64,000 nucleotides of DNA from BRHc4a sp049323755 (GTDB lineage: Bacteria; Bacillota; Desulfotomaculia; Desulfotomaculales; Desulfocucumaceae): assembly GCA_049323755.1 (NCBI GenBank), contig JBMOPE010000044.1, forward strand, positions 1 through 64,000, written 5' to 3'. Each line of letters opens with the position of its first letter. The stretch's first letter is position 1. The notes below the pieces were generated by a model. The model made no database searches. It saw nothing but the letters and a program-made list of their open reading frames with translations, and had not been told where the DNA came from. Below, in pieces: positions 16,175 to 25,349 of the stretch. The translations under genes and the position numbers were made by a program.

Positions 16175-17179
16175 ATGAATGAATGGGATGAAGCGCAAAG
16201 CTTTAGGTTAAAACAGCAACTACCTTATGATGCCAAGGTTCTTCATGCAAAAGCTGTGGCCCGGGAGTTTTACGAGAAGCTGGACGGCAATGTTTTCTGC
16301 TCAGTCGGTGGACTGGATAGTATAACGCTCCTGCTTTTCCTTCGGAAATATGTAAGCAAGGACATTCCAGGGGTGGCCGTTTCCGCCCTGGAGGATTTAA
16401 GTATCCAGAGGATTCACCGGCAATTAGACAACATGGTTATTTTGCATCCCTACAAAACAAAGGTTCAGGTAATCAAGGATCACGGATTCCCGGTTATCAG
16501 CAAGGAAAAAGCCGGGAAAATCCAGATGCTGCAAAATCCCAGCGAGAGGAATGCCACCGTTCGCCATGCGATTATGACCGGGGATACCGGGGCCTATGGC
16601 GGCTGGCGTAAAGGAACCCGGATGAAACTGCCTCAGAAATGGCTGGAGTTGTTTGCAGGGCTGGAAAACGAGAAATACGGAACCAATTACAGGATAGCTC
16701 CGTTCCGGGTGAGCCCTGACTGCTGCTACCACATGAAGGAAAAACCCTGCGATGACTTCGCCAAGAAAAACAAGTTAAAGCCATACATGGGCCTTATGGC
16801 CTCCGAGGGTGGCCAGCGGGAAAAGGCCCTGATGAAACACGGCTGCAACTACTTCGGCAAAACAGTAACCAGGAGCTGCCCTTTCGCCATATTTAGCAGA
16901 AATGATATTCTTCAGCTGGCTCTCGACCTCGGGACACCGATACCAGCCATATATGGAGAAATAGCCAGGCAGCCGGATGGGACCCTGGAGACCACCCGGG
17001 CCAAAAGGACAGGCTGCACCATGTGTGGTTTTGGCATACACATCGAGAAGCGCCCACACCGGTTTGATCGGCTCCGGGAGGATAACCCGAAAGAATGGGC
17101 CTTCTGGATGTACAAAATGAGCTGGGGCCAGGTACTTGATTACATTGGTGTCAAATGGGAAGAACCTTACACTGGGTAA
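16175..17179 (+). CDS. PAPS-reductase-like ATP-pyrophosphatase protein
   Basis: 334 residues from ATG 16175 with GGAGGT upstream. The PP-loop is at residues 43-49 (SVGGLDS), the ATP-pyrophosphatase signature of the PAPS reductase/CysH/DndC superfamily. Several Cys pairs follow: DCC and PCDD, SCPF, and a C-terminal CTMCGFG. These could hold an Fe-S cluster or carry sulfur. Such genes are frequent in phages but their reaction is unknown. Sulfate assimilation is unlikely, because no partner genes are present. Its place between two methyltransferase genes makes a DNA or tRNA thio-modification role worth considering. Confidence 0.8.
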   Translation: MNEWDEAQSFRLKQQLPYDAKVLHAKAVAREFYEKLDGNVFCSVGGLDSITLLLFLRKYVSKDIPGVAVSALEDLSIQRIHRQLDNMVILHPYKTKVQVIKDHGFPVISKEKAGKIQMLQNPSERNATVRHAIMTGDTGAYGGWRKGTRMKLPQKWLELFAGLENEKYGTNYRIAPFRVSPDCCYHMKEKPCDDFAKKNKLKPYMGLMASEGGQREKALMKHGCNYFGKTVTRSCPFAIFSRNDILQLALDLGTPIPAIYGEIARQPDGTLETTRAKRTGCTMCGFGIHIEKRPHRFDRLREDNPKEWAFWMYKMSWGQVLDYIGVKWEEPYTG

Positions 17180-17197
17180 CTGCAGGAGGTGCCTTTG

Positions 17198-19483
17198 TTG
17201 GATTATCAGGAGTTCTTAGAAAATAAGAAAATCGTTGTTACTCCCTGCGGCATTGACGTGCCCCGGGATGAAATAAACCCTATGCTATTTGATTTCCAGC
17301 GGGACATAGTGCGGTGGGCCCTGGTCAAAGGCAAGGCAGCCGTATTTGCCGGGACCGGCCTCGGGAAGACGGGCATGCAGTTGGAGTGGGCCAACCAGGT
17401 ACATAAAAAGACCGGTGGAGATGTGCTGATATTGGCCCCCTTGGCAGTGGCTCAGCAGACCGTTAGAGAGGGGCTTAAATTCGGCATTACGGTTAATCTT
17501 TGCCGGTCTCAGGAGGATGTTCAACCGGGGCTAAACATCGCAAACTATGAAATGCTGCATAAGTTTGACCCCAGTAAATTCATTGGTGTGGTGCCGGATG
17601 AAAGCAGCATATTAAAAAGCTTTGCCGGCAAGGTGCGGACACAGATTATAAAGATGTTTCAGGAAACGCCCTATAAACTGGCCTGCACGGCTACCCCGGC
17701 GCCCAATGACCACATGGAGCTATGCAACCATGCCGAGTTCCTGGGAGTGATGACCAGAGCGGAAATGCTGGCCATGTTCTTCGTCCATGACGGCGGGGAC
17801 ACCAGCAAATGGCGGTTAAAGGGGCATGCCCGGGAGGACTTCTGGACCTGGGTGGCCAGCTGGGCAGTTATGCTGTCCAAACCCTCTGATTTAGGCTATC
17901 CGGATGAAAAGTTCATCCTGCCGCCCCTTAACATTAAACATGTTACTGTGCTGGCCGAGGGCCCTGTGGCAAAGTCCCTGACCGAACGCCGGGAGGCCCG
18001 GAAAAAGAGCATAGAGGACCGGGTTGCCCTCTGTGCTGCTATGGTCAATCAGTCAGATGATACCTGGATCATATGGTGCGGGCTAAACGCTGAAAGCGAA
18101 ATGCTGACCAAAGCGATAAGCGGAGCTGTGGAGATAACGGGAAGCGATAAACCGGAATACAAAGAGAAAACCATGAACGACTTCTCCGAAGGAAAGGTCA
18201 GAATCCTAGTCACAAAGCCAAGCATTGCAGGCTTCGGGATGAACTGGCAGCACTGCAATAAAATGGCCTTTGTCGGCCTCTCTGATAGCTTTGAGGAGTA
18301 TTTCCAGGCTGTCCGCAGGTGCTGGAGATTCGGCCAGGAAAAGCCGGTTGATGTCTATGTTATAACCGCCGAGACTGAGGGCGCTGTGGTGGCCAACATC
18401 AAGAGAAAAGAAGAGGAATTTGCGGTGATGTTAAGCGGGATGATTGCAGCCACACAGGAGATCACCAAGGAGAACCTGCAGAGTACAGGCCGAGAGGCGG
18501 CAGTGTACGAAATGGGCTGCACTACGGGGGCCGACTGGGAATTGCACCTGGGCGATTGTGTAGATGTGGCGAAGGGGATACCTGATAACAGCTTACATTA
18601 TTCAATCTTTAGCCCGCCCTTTTCCAGCCTCTACACTTATTCAAATAGTGACCGGGACATGGGCAACTCCCGGACGGATGAAGAATTCATGACCCATTTT
18701 AAGTTCCTGACAAAAGAGCTATACCGGGCAACTATGCCGGGCAGGTTAGTTTCCTTCCATTGTATGGATATCCCGGCCATGAAATCAAGGGATGGGTTTA
18801 TCGGCTTAAAAGACTTCCCGGCACTGCTCCGGCAGATATTTGAGGCAGAGGGCTTTATCTACCACTCCAAAACCGTTATATGGAAAGACCCTCTTGTGGA
18901 AGCCACACGAACAAAAGCCCTCGGTCTGATGCACAAACAAATAGTGAAGGATTCGGCAATGTGCCGAAACGGTTTGCCGGATTATATACTCACTGTCCGG
19001 AAGCCTGGTGAAAACCCTGAACCGATAGCTCATCCTGATGGCTTTACTGAATTCATAGGTGAAGATGAGCCGGAGGCCCCAAAAACAGAGCCAACGATTA
19101 AAGACAGCCGCGTAAACAAAGCTATAGCATTGACCAAAGTTGATCCGGTCTATTCACACCATGTTTGGAGACGGTACGCATCTCCGGTCTGGATGGATAT
19201 TAATCAGTCAAACACCCTGCAGCGGAAATCGGCCCGGGAGCATGACGATGAAAAACACATCTGCCCCCTCCAGCTCGATGTCATTGAAAGATGCCTGGAG
19301 CTGTGGAGCAATCCCGGGGATCTGGTATTCAGTCCCTTTGCCGGCATCGGCTCAGAAGGATACGTGGCCCTTAAAATGGGCAGGCGTTTCCTCGGGGTTG
19401 AGCTCAAACGTAGTTATTACGACCAAGCCGTTAAAAACTTACAGGAAGCGGCTGAAACACATGATAAAGCTGCCAATTTATAA
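17198..19483 (+). CDS. SNF2-type helicase fused to a DNA methyltransferase
   Basis: 761 residues. The start is probably TTG 17198, spaced 6 bp from AGGAGGTG; TTG 17195 and GTG 17189 are in-frame alternatives. The N-terminal half is a superfamily 2 ATPase: Walker A AGTGLGKT (51-58), a DESS box (134-137), TATPAP motif III and the late VRRCWRFGQ motif VI. The C-terminal half is a beta-type N4/N6 amino methyltransferase: motif IV SPPF (near 472) comes before the SAM motif FSPFAGIG (near 712). The two activities are thus on one polypeptide. A role in methylating or remodelling phage DNA during replication is likely. Confidence 0.9.
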   Translation: MDYQEFLENKKIVVTPCGIDVPRDEINPMLFDFQRDIVRWALVKGKAAVFAGTGLGKTGMQLEWANQVHKKTGGDVLILAPLAVAQQTVREGLKFGITVNLCRSQEDVQPGLNIANYEMLHKFDPSKFIGVVPDESSILKSFAGKVRTQIIKMFQETPYKLACTATPAPNDHMELCNHAEFLGVMTRAEMLAMFFVHDGGDTSKWRLKGHAREDFWTWVASWAVMLSKPSDLGYPDEKFILPPLNIKHVTVLAEGPVAKSLTERREARKKSIEDRVALCAAMVNQSDDTWIIWCGLNAESEMLTKAISGAVEITGSDKPEYKEKTMNDFSEGKVRILVTKPSIAGFGMNWQHCNKMAFVGLSDSFEEYFQAVRRCWRFGQEKPVDVYVITAETEGAVVANIKRKEEEFAVMLSGMIAATQEITKENLQSTGREAAVYEMGCTTGADWELHLGDCVDVAKGIPDNSLHYSIFSPPFSSLYTYSNSDRDMGNSRTDEEFMTHFKFLTKELYRATMPGRLVSFHCMDIPAMKSRDGFIGLKDFPALLRQIFEAEGFIYHSKTVIWKDPLVEATRTKALGLMHKQIVKDSAMCRNGLPDYILTVRKPGENPEPIAHPDGFTEFIGEDEPEAPKTEPTIKDSRVNKAIALTKVDPVYSHHVWRRYASPVWMDINQSNTLQRKSAREHDDEKHICPLQLDVIERCLELWSNPGDLVFSPFAGIGSEGYVALKMGRRFLGVELKRSYYDQAVKNLQEAAETHDKAANL

Positions 19484-19501
19484 CCAAAGGAGTAAAACTC
19501 C

Positions 19502-21907
19502 ATGCTAATACACGATAGGCAAATAACTATCAGTGCCGCCGGCAGCCGAAAAGCTACCCTGTGGCCCGTCCAAAAACTCTACTGGTCAGAGCTTGTCCAG
19601 CGCCTTCATACTCCCTCCAGGGGCGTGGAAACGCTGGCTGAGTACCTGAGCATGCCTAAGCCCCGTCAGGACGATTTGAAGGACGTGGGGGGTTTTGTGG
19701 CCGGCGAGATCCGGGGAGGAGGACGCCGGAAGGAAACCAACGTCCTGGGCCGCGATGTGCTTACCCTGGACCTGGATAACATTCCCCCAGGGCAGACGCA
19801 GGACATCTTGCGCCGGGTGGAAGCCCTGGGCTGTGCTTACGCGGTCTACAGTACCCGTAAACATGAAGAGGCAAAGCCTCGCCTCCGGGTACTGGTGCCC
19901 GTTAACCGGACAGCTACAGCTGACGAATATGAGCCCGCATCCAGGAAGCTGGGCAGCATTATCGGCATAGAGCTGTGCGACCCAACAACCTTCCAGGTTC
20001 ACCGGCTCATGTACTGGCCTTCATGCTGCTCTGACAGCACGTATGTTTACCAGTATGGAGATAAACCATTCCTGGACCTAGACGGCATACTGGCAATGTA
20101 CCAGGACTGGCGCAATGTGGCGGAGTGGCCGGAGGTACCCGGGGCGCAGCAAGCCCGGGTGAAGCTGGCGGCCAGGCAGGAAGACCCCACGGCAAAGGCT
20201 GGTGTAGTGGGAGCCTTCTGCAAGACCTACGACATATACCGGGCAATGGACACACTCATTCCAGGAGAATATACGCCCTGCGATGATGACCCGGGGAGGT
20301 ATACCTTCACCGGGGGCAGCACAACGGGCGGGGCCATAGTCTATGATAACGGTGCATTTCTGTATTCCCACCACGCCACAGACCCGGCAGGAGGTCGGCT
20401 GGTAAACTCCTTCGACCTGGTAAGGCTGCACCGATTTGCTGAGCTGGATGATGAAGCTAAACCGGACACACCCACTAACAAATTGCCGTCATATAATGCC
20501 ATGTGTCAGCTGGCGATCTCTGATCCCTCGGTGGCCGCATTACTTAACCAGGAGAGGTACGAGAAGGCCACCCGGGAGTTTGCCGGGGATCCAAACGATA
20601 ACACAAACTGGATGGCCAAGCTGGCGGTATCATACACCACCGGGATGCCGGCAAAGACCGTGGATAATGTATTGATAATCCTTGAAAATGACCCTCTTCT
20701 AAGGGGGAAATTAGCCTTCGATGAATTCGCTAACCGGGGGCTGGTCCTGGGCCCGCTTCCATGGGACGGCTGCATGGAGCGCCGCCAGTGGACCGATGTG
20801 GATGACGCAGGCCTCAGGCATTACATTGAACGGACTTACGGTATTACCGGCAAGGAACGCATATTCGATGCTACAGCCTTGTGTGCCCATAAACACACAA
20901 TAAACGATGTCAGGGACTATTTAACCGGGCTGGAGTGGGATGGTATAAAGCGGCTTGACACTCTGCTGATTGACTACCTGGGGGCCAAGGATTCACCTTA
21001 CACAAGGGCAGTTATACGGAAGTCTCTGACTGCTGCCGTGGCCAGGGTGATGACTCCTGGGTGTAAGTACGATTATATGCCAATATTTACGGGCCCACAG
21101 GGACTCGGAAAAAGCACTTTCCTGCGGCTGTTGGGCAGGCGGTGGTACTCTGATAGCCTTCAAACATTTGAGGGCAAAGAGGCCTCCGAGATGCTGCAGG
21201 GAGTATGGATAAACGAGCTGGGGGAACTTAACGGCCTGAGTAAATCGGAAACTAATGCCGTGAAACAGTTCTTAAGCCGGGCAGAGGATATATTCCGGGT
21301 GCCGTATGGCCGCAGGACATCAAATTACCCGCGCCGATGCGTATTCTTCGGGACCACCAACGACAGCGAATTCCTGAAGGACAGGACCGGAAACCGCCGC
21401 TTCTGGCCAGTTAATGTAGGTGTTCAACCGGTAACTAAAAACGTATTCACCCAGCTGGAAGATGAGGTAAACCAGATATGGGCAGAGGTCTTCTGTTACT
21501 GGCAGCTGGGAGAACAGCTGTACTTGACCGGAGCAGCTGAGGAAGAGGCCAAAGTGCAACAGGAGATACACCGGGAGAGTGATCCCCGGGAAGGTCTTAT
21601 TCGAGAATTCGTGGAGAGGCCTGTGCCGGTTGATTGGGAAAAACGGACACTGAGCGAAAGGAAATTATACTGGTCCGGCGAGTTTGGCCGGGATACCTGC
21701 GGAACCATAGAACGGGACCGGATATGCGCCGCGGAGGTGTGGTGTGAATGCCTGGGGGGTGATTTGAAGTACATGAAAAGGACTGACTCCTTGGCTATAA
21801 ACAGCATATTGTCATGTATACCTGGATGGAAAAAGCATACAAGCACATTCAGATTTGGCTGTTATGGCATCCAAAAAGGGTATATAAATTGTAAACTTCC
21901 TTTGTAA
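19502..21907 (+). CDS. VapE-type primase/helicase replication protein
   Basis: 801 residues from ATG 19502 with AAGGAG upstream. The N-terminal third resembles a bifunctional primase-polymerase domain (LTLDLDN acidic motif, STRKHEEAKPRLRVLVP). The C-terminal third is the virulence-associated E ATPase: Walker A GPQGLGKST (near 531-539), Walker B VWINELGEL (near 569) and a sensor FFGTTND. These proteins initiate DNA replication in phages and satellites. Right after the stop comes a dense field of GTTTACAA-type repeats, the expected place for the origin it acts on. Confidence 0.9.
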   Translation: MLIHDRQITISAAGSRKATLWPVQKLYWSELVQRLHTPSRGVETLAEYLSMPKPRQDDLKDVGGFVAGEIRGGGRRKETNVLGRDVLTLDLDNIPPGQTQDILRRVEALGCAYAVYSTRKHEEAKPRLRVLVPVNRTATADEYEPASRKLGSIIGIELCDPTTFQVHRLMYWPSCCSDSTYVYQYGDKPFLDLDGILAMYQDWRNVAEWPEVPGAQQARVKLAARQEDPTAKAGVVGAFCKTYDIYRAMDTLIPGEYTPCDDDPGRYTFTGGSTTGGAIVYDNGAFLYSHHATDPAGGRLVNSFDLVRLHRFAELDDEAKPDTPTNKLPSYNAMCQLAISDPSVAALLNQERYEKATREFAGDPNDNTNWMAKLAVSYTTGMPAKTVDNVLIILENDPLLRGKLAFDEFANRGLVLGPLPWDGCMERRQWTDVDDAGLRHYIERTYGITGKERIFDATALCAHKHTINDVRDYLTGLEWDGIKRLDTLLIDYLGAKDSPYTRAVIRKSLTAAVARVMTPGCKYDYMPIFTGPQGLGKSTFLRLLGRRWYSDSLQTFEGKEASEMLQGVWINELGELNGLSKSETNAVKQFLSRAEDIFRVPYGRRTSNYPRRCVFFGTTNDSEFLKDRTGNRRFWPVNVGVQPVTKNVFTQLEDEVNQIWAEVFCYWQLGEQLYLTGAAEEEAKVQQEIHRESDPREGLIREFVERPVPVDWEKRTLSERKLYWSGEFGRDTCGTIERDRICAAEVWCECLGGDLKYMKRTDSLAINSILSCIPGWKKHTSTFRFGCYGIQKGYINCKLPL

Positions 21908-22208
21908 ACCAACTAAGTTTACAAAATCAGATTTGTAAACCTTGTAAACTTTAATTTTGAGAAAGTTTACAAGAAGGTTTACAACCTGAAGCCGCATGAA
22001 CACTGAGCATTTTAACCTTTGTAAACCTTGTAAACCTTCTTTTCTATTAAAAATAAAAAATAAAGAAAATAAAGGATATATACACGCCTACGCGTCTATA
22101 CACGCCTAATATAGGAGTTAATAAGGAAAATAAAGTTTACTTGGTTTACAAAACACTTCAAACCCTTGGCGTACAAGGCCTAAACCTGTAAACTTTGAAA
22201 GTTTACAA
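21889..22208. other. Putative phage replication origin: 13 GTTTAC/GTAAAC repeats
   Basis: Within 320 bp, GTAAAC or its complement occurs 13 times; most sit in the longer form TTGTAAAC(C). Starts are at 21891, 21904, 21917, 21935, 21944, 21965, 21977, 22021, 22030, 22135, 22144, 22188 and 22201. Orientations are mixed. In the middle is a pure A/T-rich block (22045-22080) and two TATACACGCCTA copies. No open frame crosses it. Iterated binding sites, an AT-rich unwinding block and position next to the VapE-type initiator make an origin the best reading. Confidence 0.7.
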
Positions 22209-22226
22209 ACGAAGGGATGAAATCGC

Positions 22227-22517
22227 ATGAGAGAAACAGCCGTTGAATACTATCTCCGGGATGAAGTTAAAGCAATCGGGGGCAGAGCTTATAAATTTGT
22301 CTCGCCCGGCAACAGCGGGGTGCCAGACAGGCTGGTGTGTTTACCTGGAGGAATAAAAATATTCGTTGAAACCAAAGCACCCGGTAAAAAACCAACACCA
22401 AAGCAGAAAGCAGAGCAAGCAAGACTGATAAGATTGGGCAATTTGGTTTTTAACATCGATAACAAACCAGACGTAGACGAGTTTATCAAATACTGCAAAG
22501 GGTTGATAAAACAGTGA
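22227..22517 (+). CDS. VRR-Nuc domain nuclease
   Basis: A compact 96-residue nuclease of the PD-(D/E)XK VRR-Nuc family. The catalytic set is visible: an N-terminal Glu (RETAVEYYL), GVPDRLV (acidic residue) and FVETKAPGKKPTPKQ (E-x-K with the trailing Gln). Family members are structure-specific nucleases, often beside an SNF2-like helicase in phages, and the next gene overlaps by 4 bp and encodes one. The pair probably acts on branched DNA during replication or recombination. Confidence 0.9.
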   Translation: MRETAVEYYLRDEVKAIGGRAYKFVSPGNSGVPDRLVCLPGGIKIFVETKAPGKKPTPKQKAEQARLIRLGNLVFNIDNKPDVDEFIKYCKGLIKQ

Positions 22518-23929
22518 AATTCAAGCCGCATGCTTACCAGAAATACAACATACACAGATTGCTGGCGGAGCCGGTCCAGGGAATTGTAAGTGAGGGAATA
22601 GGCCTTTTCCTTGACATGGGTCTTGGCAAGACGGTGATAACCCTGACAGCGGTTAATGACCTGAAATATAACCGGTTCGCCGTCAGCAGGGTGCTGGTTA
22701 TAGCCCCGAAGAAAGTGGCCGAAGCCACCTGGGCAAAAGAGGCGGCGAAGTGGGATCACCTGCACCTGCTGAGAATTGTGCCGGTATTAGGCAGCCAGGC
22801 AAAACGTATCAGGGCACTGAACACACCCGGAGACATTTGGGTGATAAACCGTGAAAATGTTCCCTGGTTGGTTGAATACTACCGAAACGCCTGGCCCTTT
22901 GACATGGTTGTTGTGGACGAGCTTAGCAGCTTCAAGAATCATGCCGCCAAGCGGTTTAAGGCGCTGACCTGGATACGGAATCACATCACAAGATTTGTGG
23001 GTCTGACAGGGACACCAGCGCCGAACGGATTGATTGACCTGTGGGCACAGATATATCTCCTTGATGCCGGCAGGCGGTTAGGCGGTGGCCGGCGCCCTGG
23101 AGAGGGAATAACTAAATATCGCGTCAGGTATTTTGAGCGTAGCTGGGACGGTTACGGCTACGACCCAAAGCCAGGAGCCGAAGAAGCTATTCAACAGTTA
23201 ATCAGCGATATATGCGTGTCAATGAAGGCGGAAGATTACCTGGAGCTGCCGGACTGCATCCCGGTGACCGTGCCGGTGGTACTGGACGATAAAGCCAAAG
23301 CAGCGTACAAAAAGCTTGAACGTGAAATGCTGCTGGAAGTGGATGAAAACACCATCGACGCAGGCAGCGCGGCGGTACTGACAAACAAATTGCTGCAGCT
23401 GTGTAACGGGGCTGTATATGCGGAAGACCGGGAAATCGTTGAAATTCATAAATGCAAGGTAGAAGCGTTTATGGAGTTGGTCGAGGGCCTTAACGGTAAG
23501 CCGGCACTGGTGTTTTACAACTTTCAACACGACCTGGCCAGGCTGCAAAAGGCACTATCCGGATCGGGCCTGCGGGTCCGGGAACTGAAAGGCCCCCAGG
23601 ATGAAACCGACTGGAATAACCGGCAGATTGATATTTTATTGGCGCACCCGGCCAGCTGTGCATACGGCCTGAACCTCCAGCAGGGAGGCAACCATGTGAT
23701 ATGGTTTGGCCTGAACTGGTCCCTGGAGCTGTACCAGCAGGCAAACAAGCGGCTGCACAGGCAGGGACAAGCCGAGAAAGTGATTATTCATCACCTGGTT
23801 GTCGAAGGCGGCGTTGATGAGGATGTCATTGAGGCGCTGGAGGCCAAAGGGGCTACGCAAGACAGGTTAATGACGGCGCTGAAAGCAAGGATTGAAAAAT
23901 ACACAAAGGAGTTGAGGATAGGTGCCTAA
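22514..23929 (+). CDS. SNF2/DEAD-like helicase
   Basis: 471-residue superfamily 2 ATPase starting at GTG 22514, coupled to the VRR-Nuc stop. Motif I is DMGLGKT (34-40), motif II DELSS (135-139), motif III LTGTPAPN, and motif VI ANKRLHRQGQ near residue 415. It is the short phage SNF2 type without extra domains. It probably translocates on DNA to feed the VRR-Nuc nuclease or remodel forks. Confidence 0.92.
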   Translation: MKFKPHAYQKYNIHRLLAEPVQGIVSEGIGLFLDMGLGKTVITLTAVNDLKYNRFAVSRVLVIAPKKVAEATWAKEAAKWDHLHLLRIVPVLGSQAKRIRALNTPGDIWVINRENVPWLVEYYRNAWPFDMVVVDELSSFKNHAAKRFKALTWIRNHITRFVGLTGTPAPNGLIDLWAQIYLLDAGRRLGGGRRPGEGITKYRVRYFERSWDGYGYDPKPGAEEAIQQLISDICVSMKAEDYLELPDCIPVTVPVVLDDKAKAAYKKLEREMLLEVDENTIDAGSAAVLTNKLLQLCNGAVYAEDREIVEIHKCKVEAFMELVEGLNGKPALVFYNFQHDLARLQKALSGSGLRVRELKGPQDETDWNNRQIDILLAHPASCAYGLNLQQGGNHVIWFGLNWSLELYQQANKRLHRQGQAEKVIIHHLVVEGGVDEDVIEALEAKGATQDRLMTALKARIEKYTKELRIGA

Positions 23930-24053
23930 AGCATGTGAGAGATGTAAGGCAGAAAGATGCTATTCTTCCTGTCCTACGTTTTTGATAAATTGCAGTTCCC
24001 GAGCGTTTTTTCGGTGGTGGGCAAAGACAAGTCCACCGGCATGGCGAATTTAA
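23922..24053 (+). CDS. Small Cys-rich peptide (43 residues)
   Basis: GTG 23922 overlaps the helicase end by 8 bp, with AAGGAG at 23906-23911. It contains six Cys: CERCKAERCYSSC, then NCSSR. A Trp-rich basic end follows (FFRWWAK). It may bind zinc. The context of overlapping small genes supports it, but its length leaves doubt. Confidence 0.45.
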   Translation: MPKACERCKAERCYSSCPTFLINCSSRAFFRWWAKTSPPAWRI

Positions 24054-24068
24054 CGGGAGGTGTTAATC

Positions 24069-24602
24069 TTGGGAAATAAAAACACTGCAAAAACTTATGA
24101 AATAGCAAAAGCTGCGGCAGTAGAAGCTTTAAAGATTCTTAGGGAAGATGAAAGACAGCAAATAAGAAGAAATAGATACCACAACACTGAGCTGCTACTT
24201 AAAAATTACCTGAATTTGCTTGATCATTACGAAAATGCAAGGGATAAAGCAACTGATATCATAAGTGTGGAGGACCTTGAGGAACTGGACATGGATGAGG
24301 TTATCATTAAAGCGATTAAGCGGAGCCGGCTTAGAACGCTAATAATGATTAACCAGATAGATACCTGCCTGGATATCTTAAAGTTAAGACAAGCTAACAA
24401 GGGGCAGCCTGAGAAATACGATGTTATTCATTGTCTATACCTGGACAGGGCCAGAAGGGATATTAGCTGGGGAGATTTGATTGCGACTGTGGCCCAGGAA
24501 TTAAACTGCAGCACCGATTCAGTACGTCGGTGGAAGAATGAAATGGTGCGCGAATTGAGTATCTTATTGTTCGGTGTAGATGGGCTAAGGCTAGATATTT
24601 AA
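24069..24602 (+). CDS. ArpU-like late-gene transcription regulator
   Basis: 177 residues from TTG 24069 with GGGAGGTG upstream; a GTG at 24060 overlaps that site. The protein is all-helical with a sigma-70 region-4-like HTH at the C-terminus (IATVAQELNCSTDSVRRWKNEM). Size, fold and place, last gene before the packaging genes, match the ArpU/RinA-type activators of late promoters in Firmicute phages. A repeat-bearing promoter-like region starts 12 bp after its stop. Confidence 0.7.
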   Translation: MGNKNTAKTYEIAKAAAVEALKILREDERQQIRRNRYHNTELLLKNYLNLLDHYENARDKATDIISVEDLEELDMDEVIIKAIKRSRLRTLIMINQIDTCLDILKLRQANKGQPEKYDVIHCLYLDRARRDISWGDLIATVAQELNCSTDSVRRWKNEMVRELSILLFGVDGLRLDI

Positions 24603-24613
24603 GGGGATTCAGG

Positions 24614-24680
24614 GCTTGCAAATACCTTGCAAAAAAGTTGCATTTTACATGCCAAATCGGATGTGGTAAACTTGTACCGT
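24614..24680 (+). promoter_or_regulatory. Putative late promoter region
   Basis: Three TTGCA direct repeats, two as TTGCAAA, lie at 24616-24641, followed by a GCATTTTACATGC palindrome and TGTGGTAAA (a possible extended -10). The layout suits activation by the regulator encoded just upstream. A hairpin GAAACCG/CGGTTTC (24699-24723) follows and may sit in the leader. Confidence 0.4.
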
Positions 24681-24793
24681 AAAATCGTGTGTTCAAAAGA
24701 AACCGTCCATCGAGGGCGGTTTCTTACGCTTAAAGGAAAAACCTTCCTTTTGCCGAATAATACATAAAACGGTGAAAGGGTGGTATCGTTTAA

Positions 24794-25324
24794 GTGGCAA
24801 AAGGAGTAGCAGATAAATTAAAAGAATACGCTGATGAAGGGAATAGGCTTTTAAGAGAAGGGTTTAACGAAGAAACAGAGCAATACAACACTTGGTATTA
24901 CGGATGTAGAAATTATTTAATTGCACAGTACAACAAAAATTCAAGTCAGGTGAAAGGCTTCAAAGGCGGAGATTTAAGAACTTATATTGACATTCTTATG
25001 GGATATGCATCCCAGGAAGAGGATAAAAGTAGTGAGGGCAAGGGTGTAAATTGTTTACATGTGAGTCAAACACAGACAACAAATGTCCATCAAAATCTAT
25101 CGCTTCAAGTCCAATTAAACATAGAGTATTCTGATCTGCCAGAAGAGTCAAAGCAAGAAGCTAAAAACCTGCTGGCCCAGATTGAGGCAGAAATACAGAA
25201 ACCTAAAACTAATTGGCAGAAAGTAAGTGAGTTACTAAAAAACGGATTTGATTATGGACTTAAAATAGCACTACCGTTAGCTGAGCTTGTAGCGAAATAC
25301 TATCAAGTAAAGGCAAACGTATAG
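24794..25324 (+). CDS. Unknown cargo protein (176 residues)
   Basis: GTG 24794 behind GAAAGGGTGG. The protein is soluble, helical and has no recognised domain. The N-terminal half has aromatic-rich segments (TEQYNTWYYGCRNYLIAQY). A low-complexity Gln/Thr linker (VSQTQTTNVHQN) leads to a helical C-terminal third. It is AT-richer than the replication genes and lies between a late-promoter-like region and its own terminator (25323-25348), the arrangement of a moron cargo unit. A defence or exclusion role is possible but not shown. Confidence 0.65.
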   Translation: MAKGVADKLKEYADEGNRLLREGFNEETEQYNTWYYGCRNYLIAQYNKNSSQVKGFKGGDLRTYIDILMGYASQEEDKSSEGKGVNCLHVSQTQTTNVHQNLSLQVQLNIEYSDLPEESKQEAKNLLAQIEAEIQKPKTNWQKVSELLKNGFDYGLKIALPLAELVAKYYQVKANV

Positions 25325-25348
25325 AGCCTTCGGGCTCTTTTCTTTTTA
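25323..25348 (+). terminator. Terminator of the 24794 cargo gene
   Basis: Stem AGAGCC/GGCTCT with a TTCG tetraloop, then TTTCTTTTT. The same sequence recurs at 26468-26492. Confidence 0.85.
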
Positions 25349-25349
25349 T

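Noticed and set aside
16175..17179. dnd phosphorothioation system
   Set aside because: The protein shares the PP-loop superfamily with DndC, but no DndA, B, D or E homologue is adjacent, so a dnd system cannot be called.
14608..19483. Restriction-modification system
   Set aside because: Two methyltransferases are present but no linked restriction endonuclease is recognisable; the HNH gene at 26506 belongs to packaging.
21889..22208. CRISPR array
   Set aside because: The repeats are only 6-9 bp, occur in both orientations and have irregular spacing. No cas gene is present, and no CRISPR array was seen anywhere in the window.
22514..23929. Defence-type helicase system with VRR-Nuc
   Set aside because: The VRR-Nuc/SNF2 pair is a standard phage replication module and lies inside the early operon.
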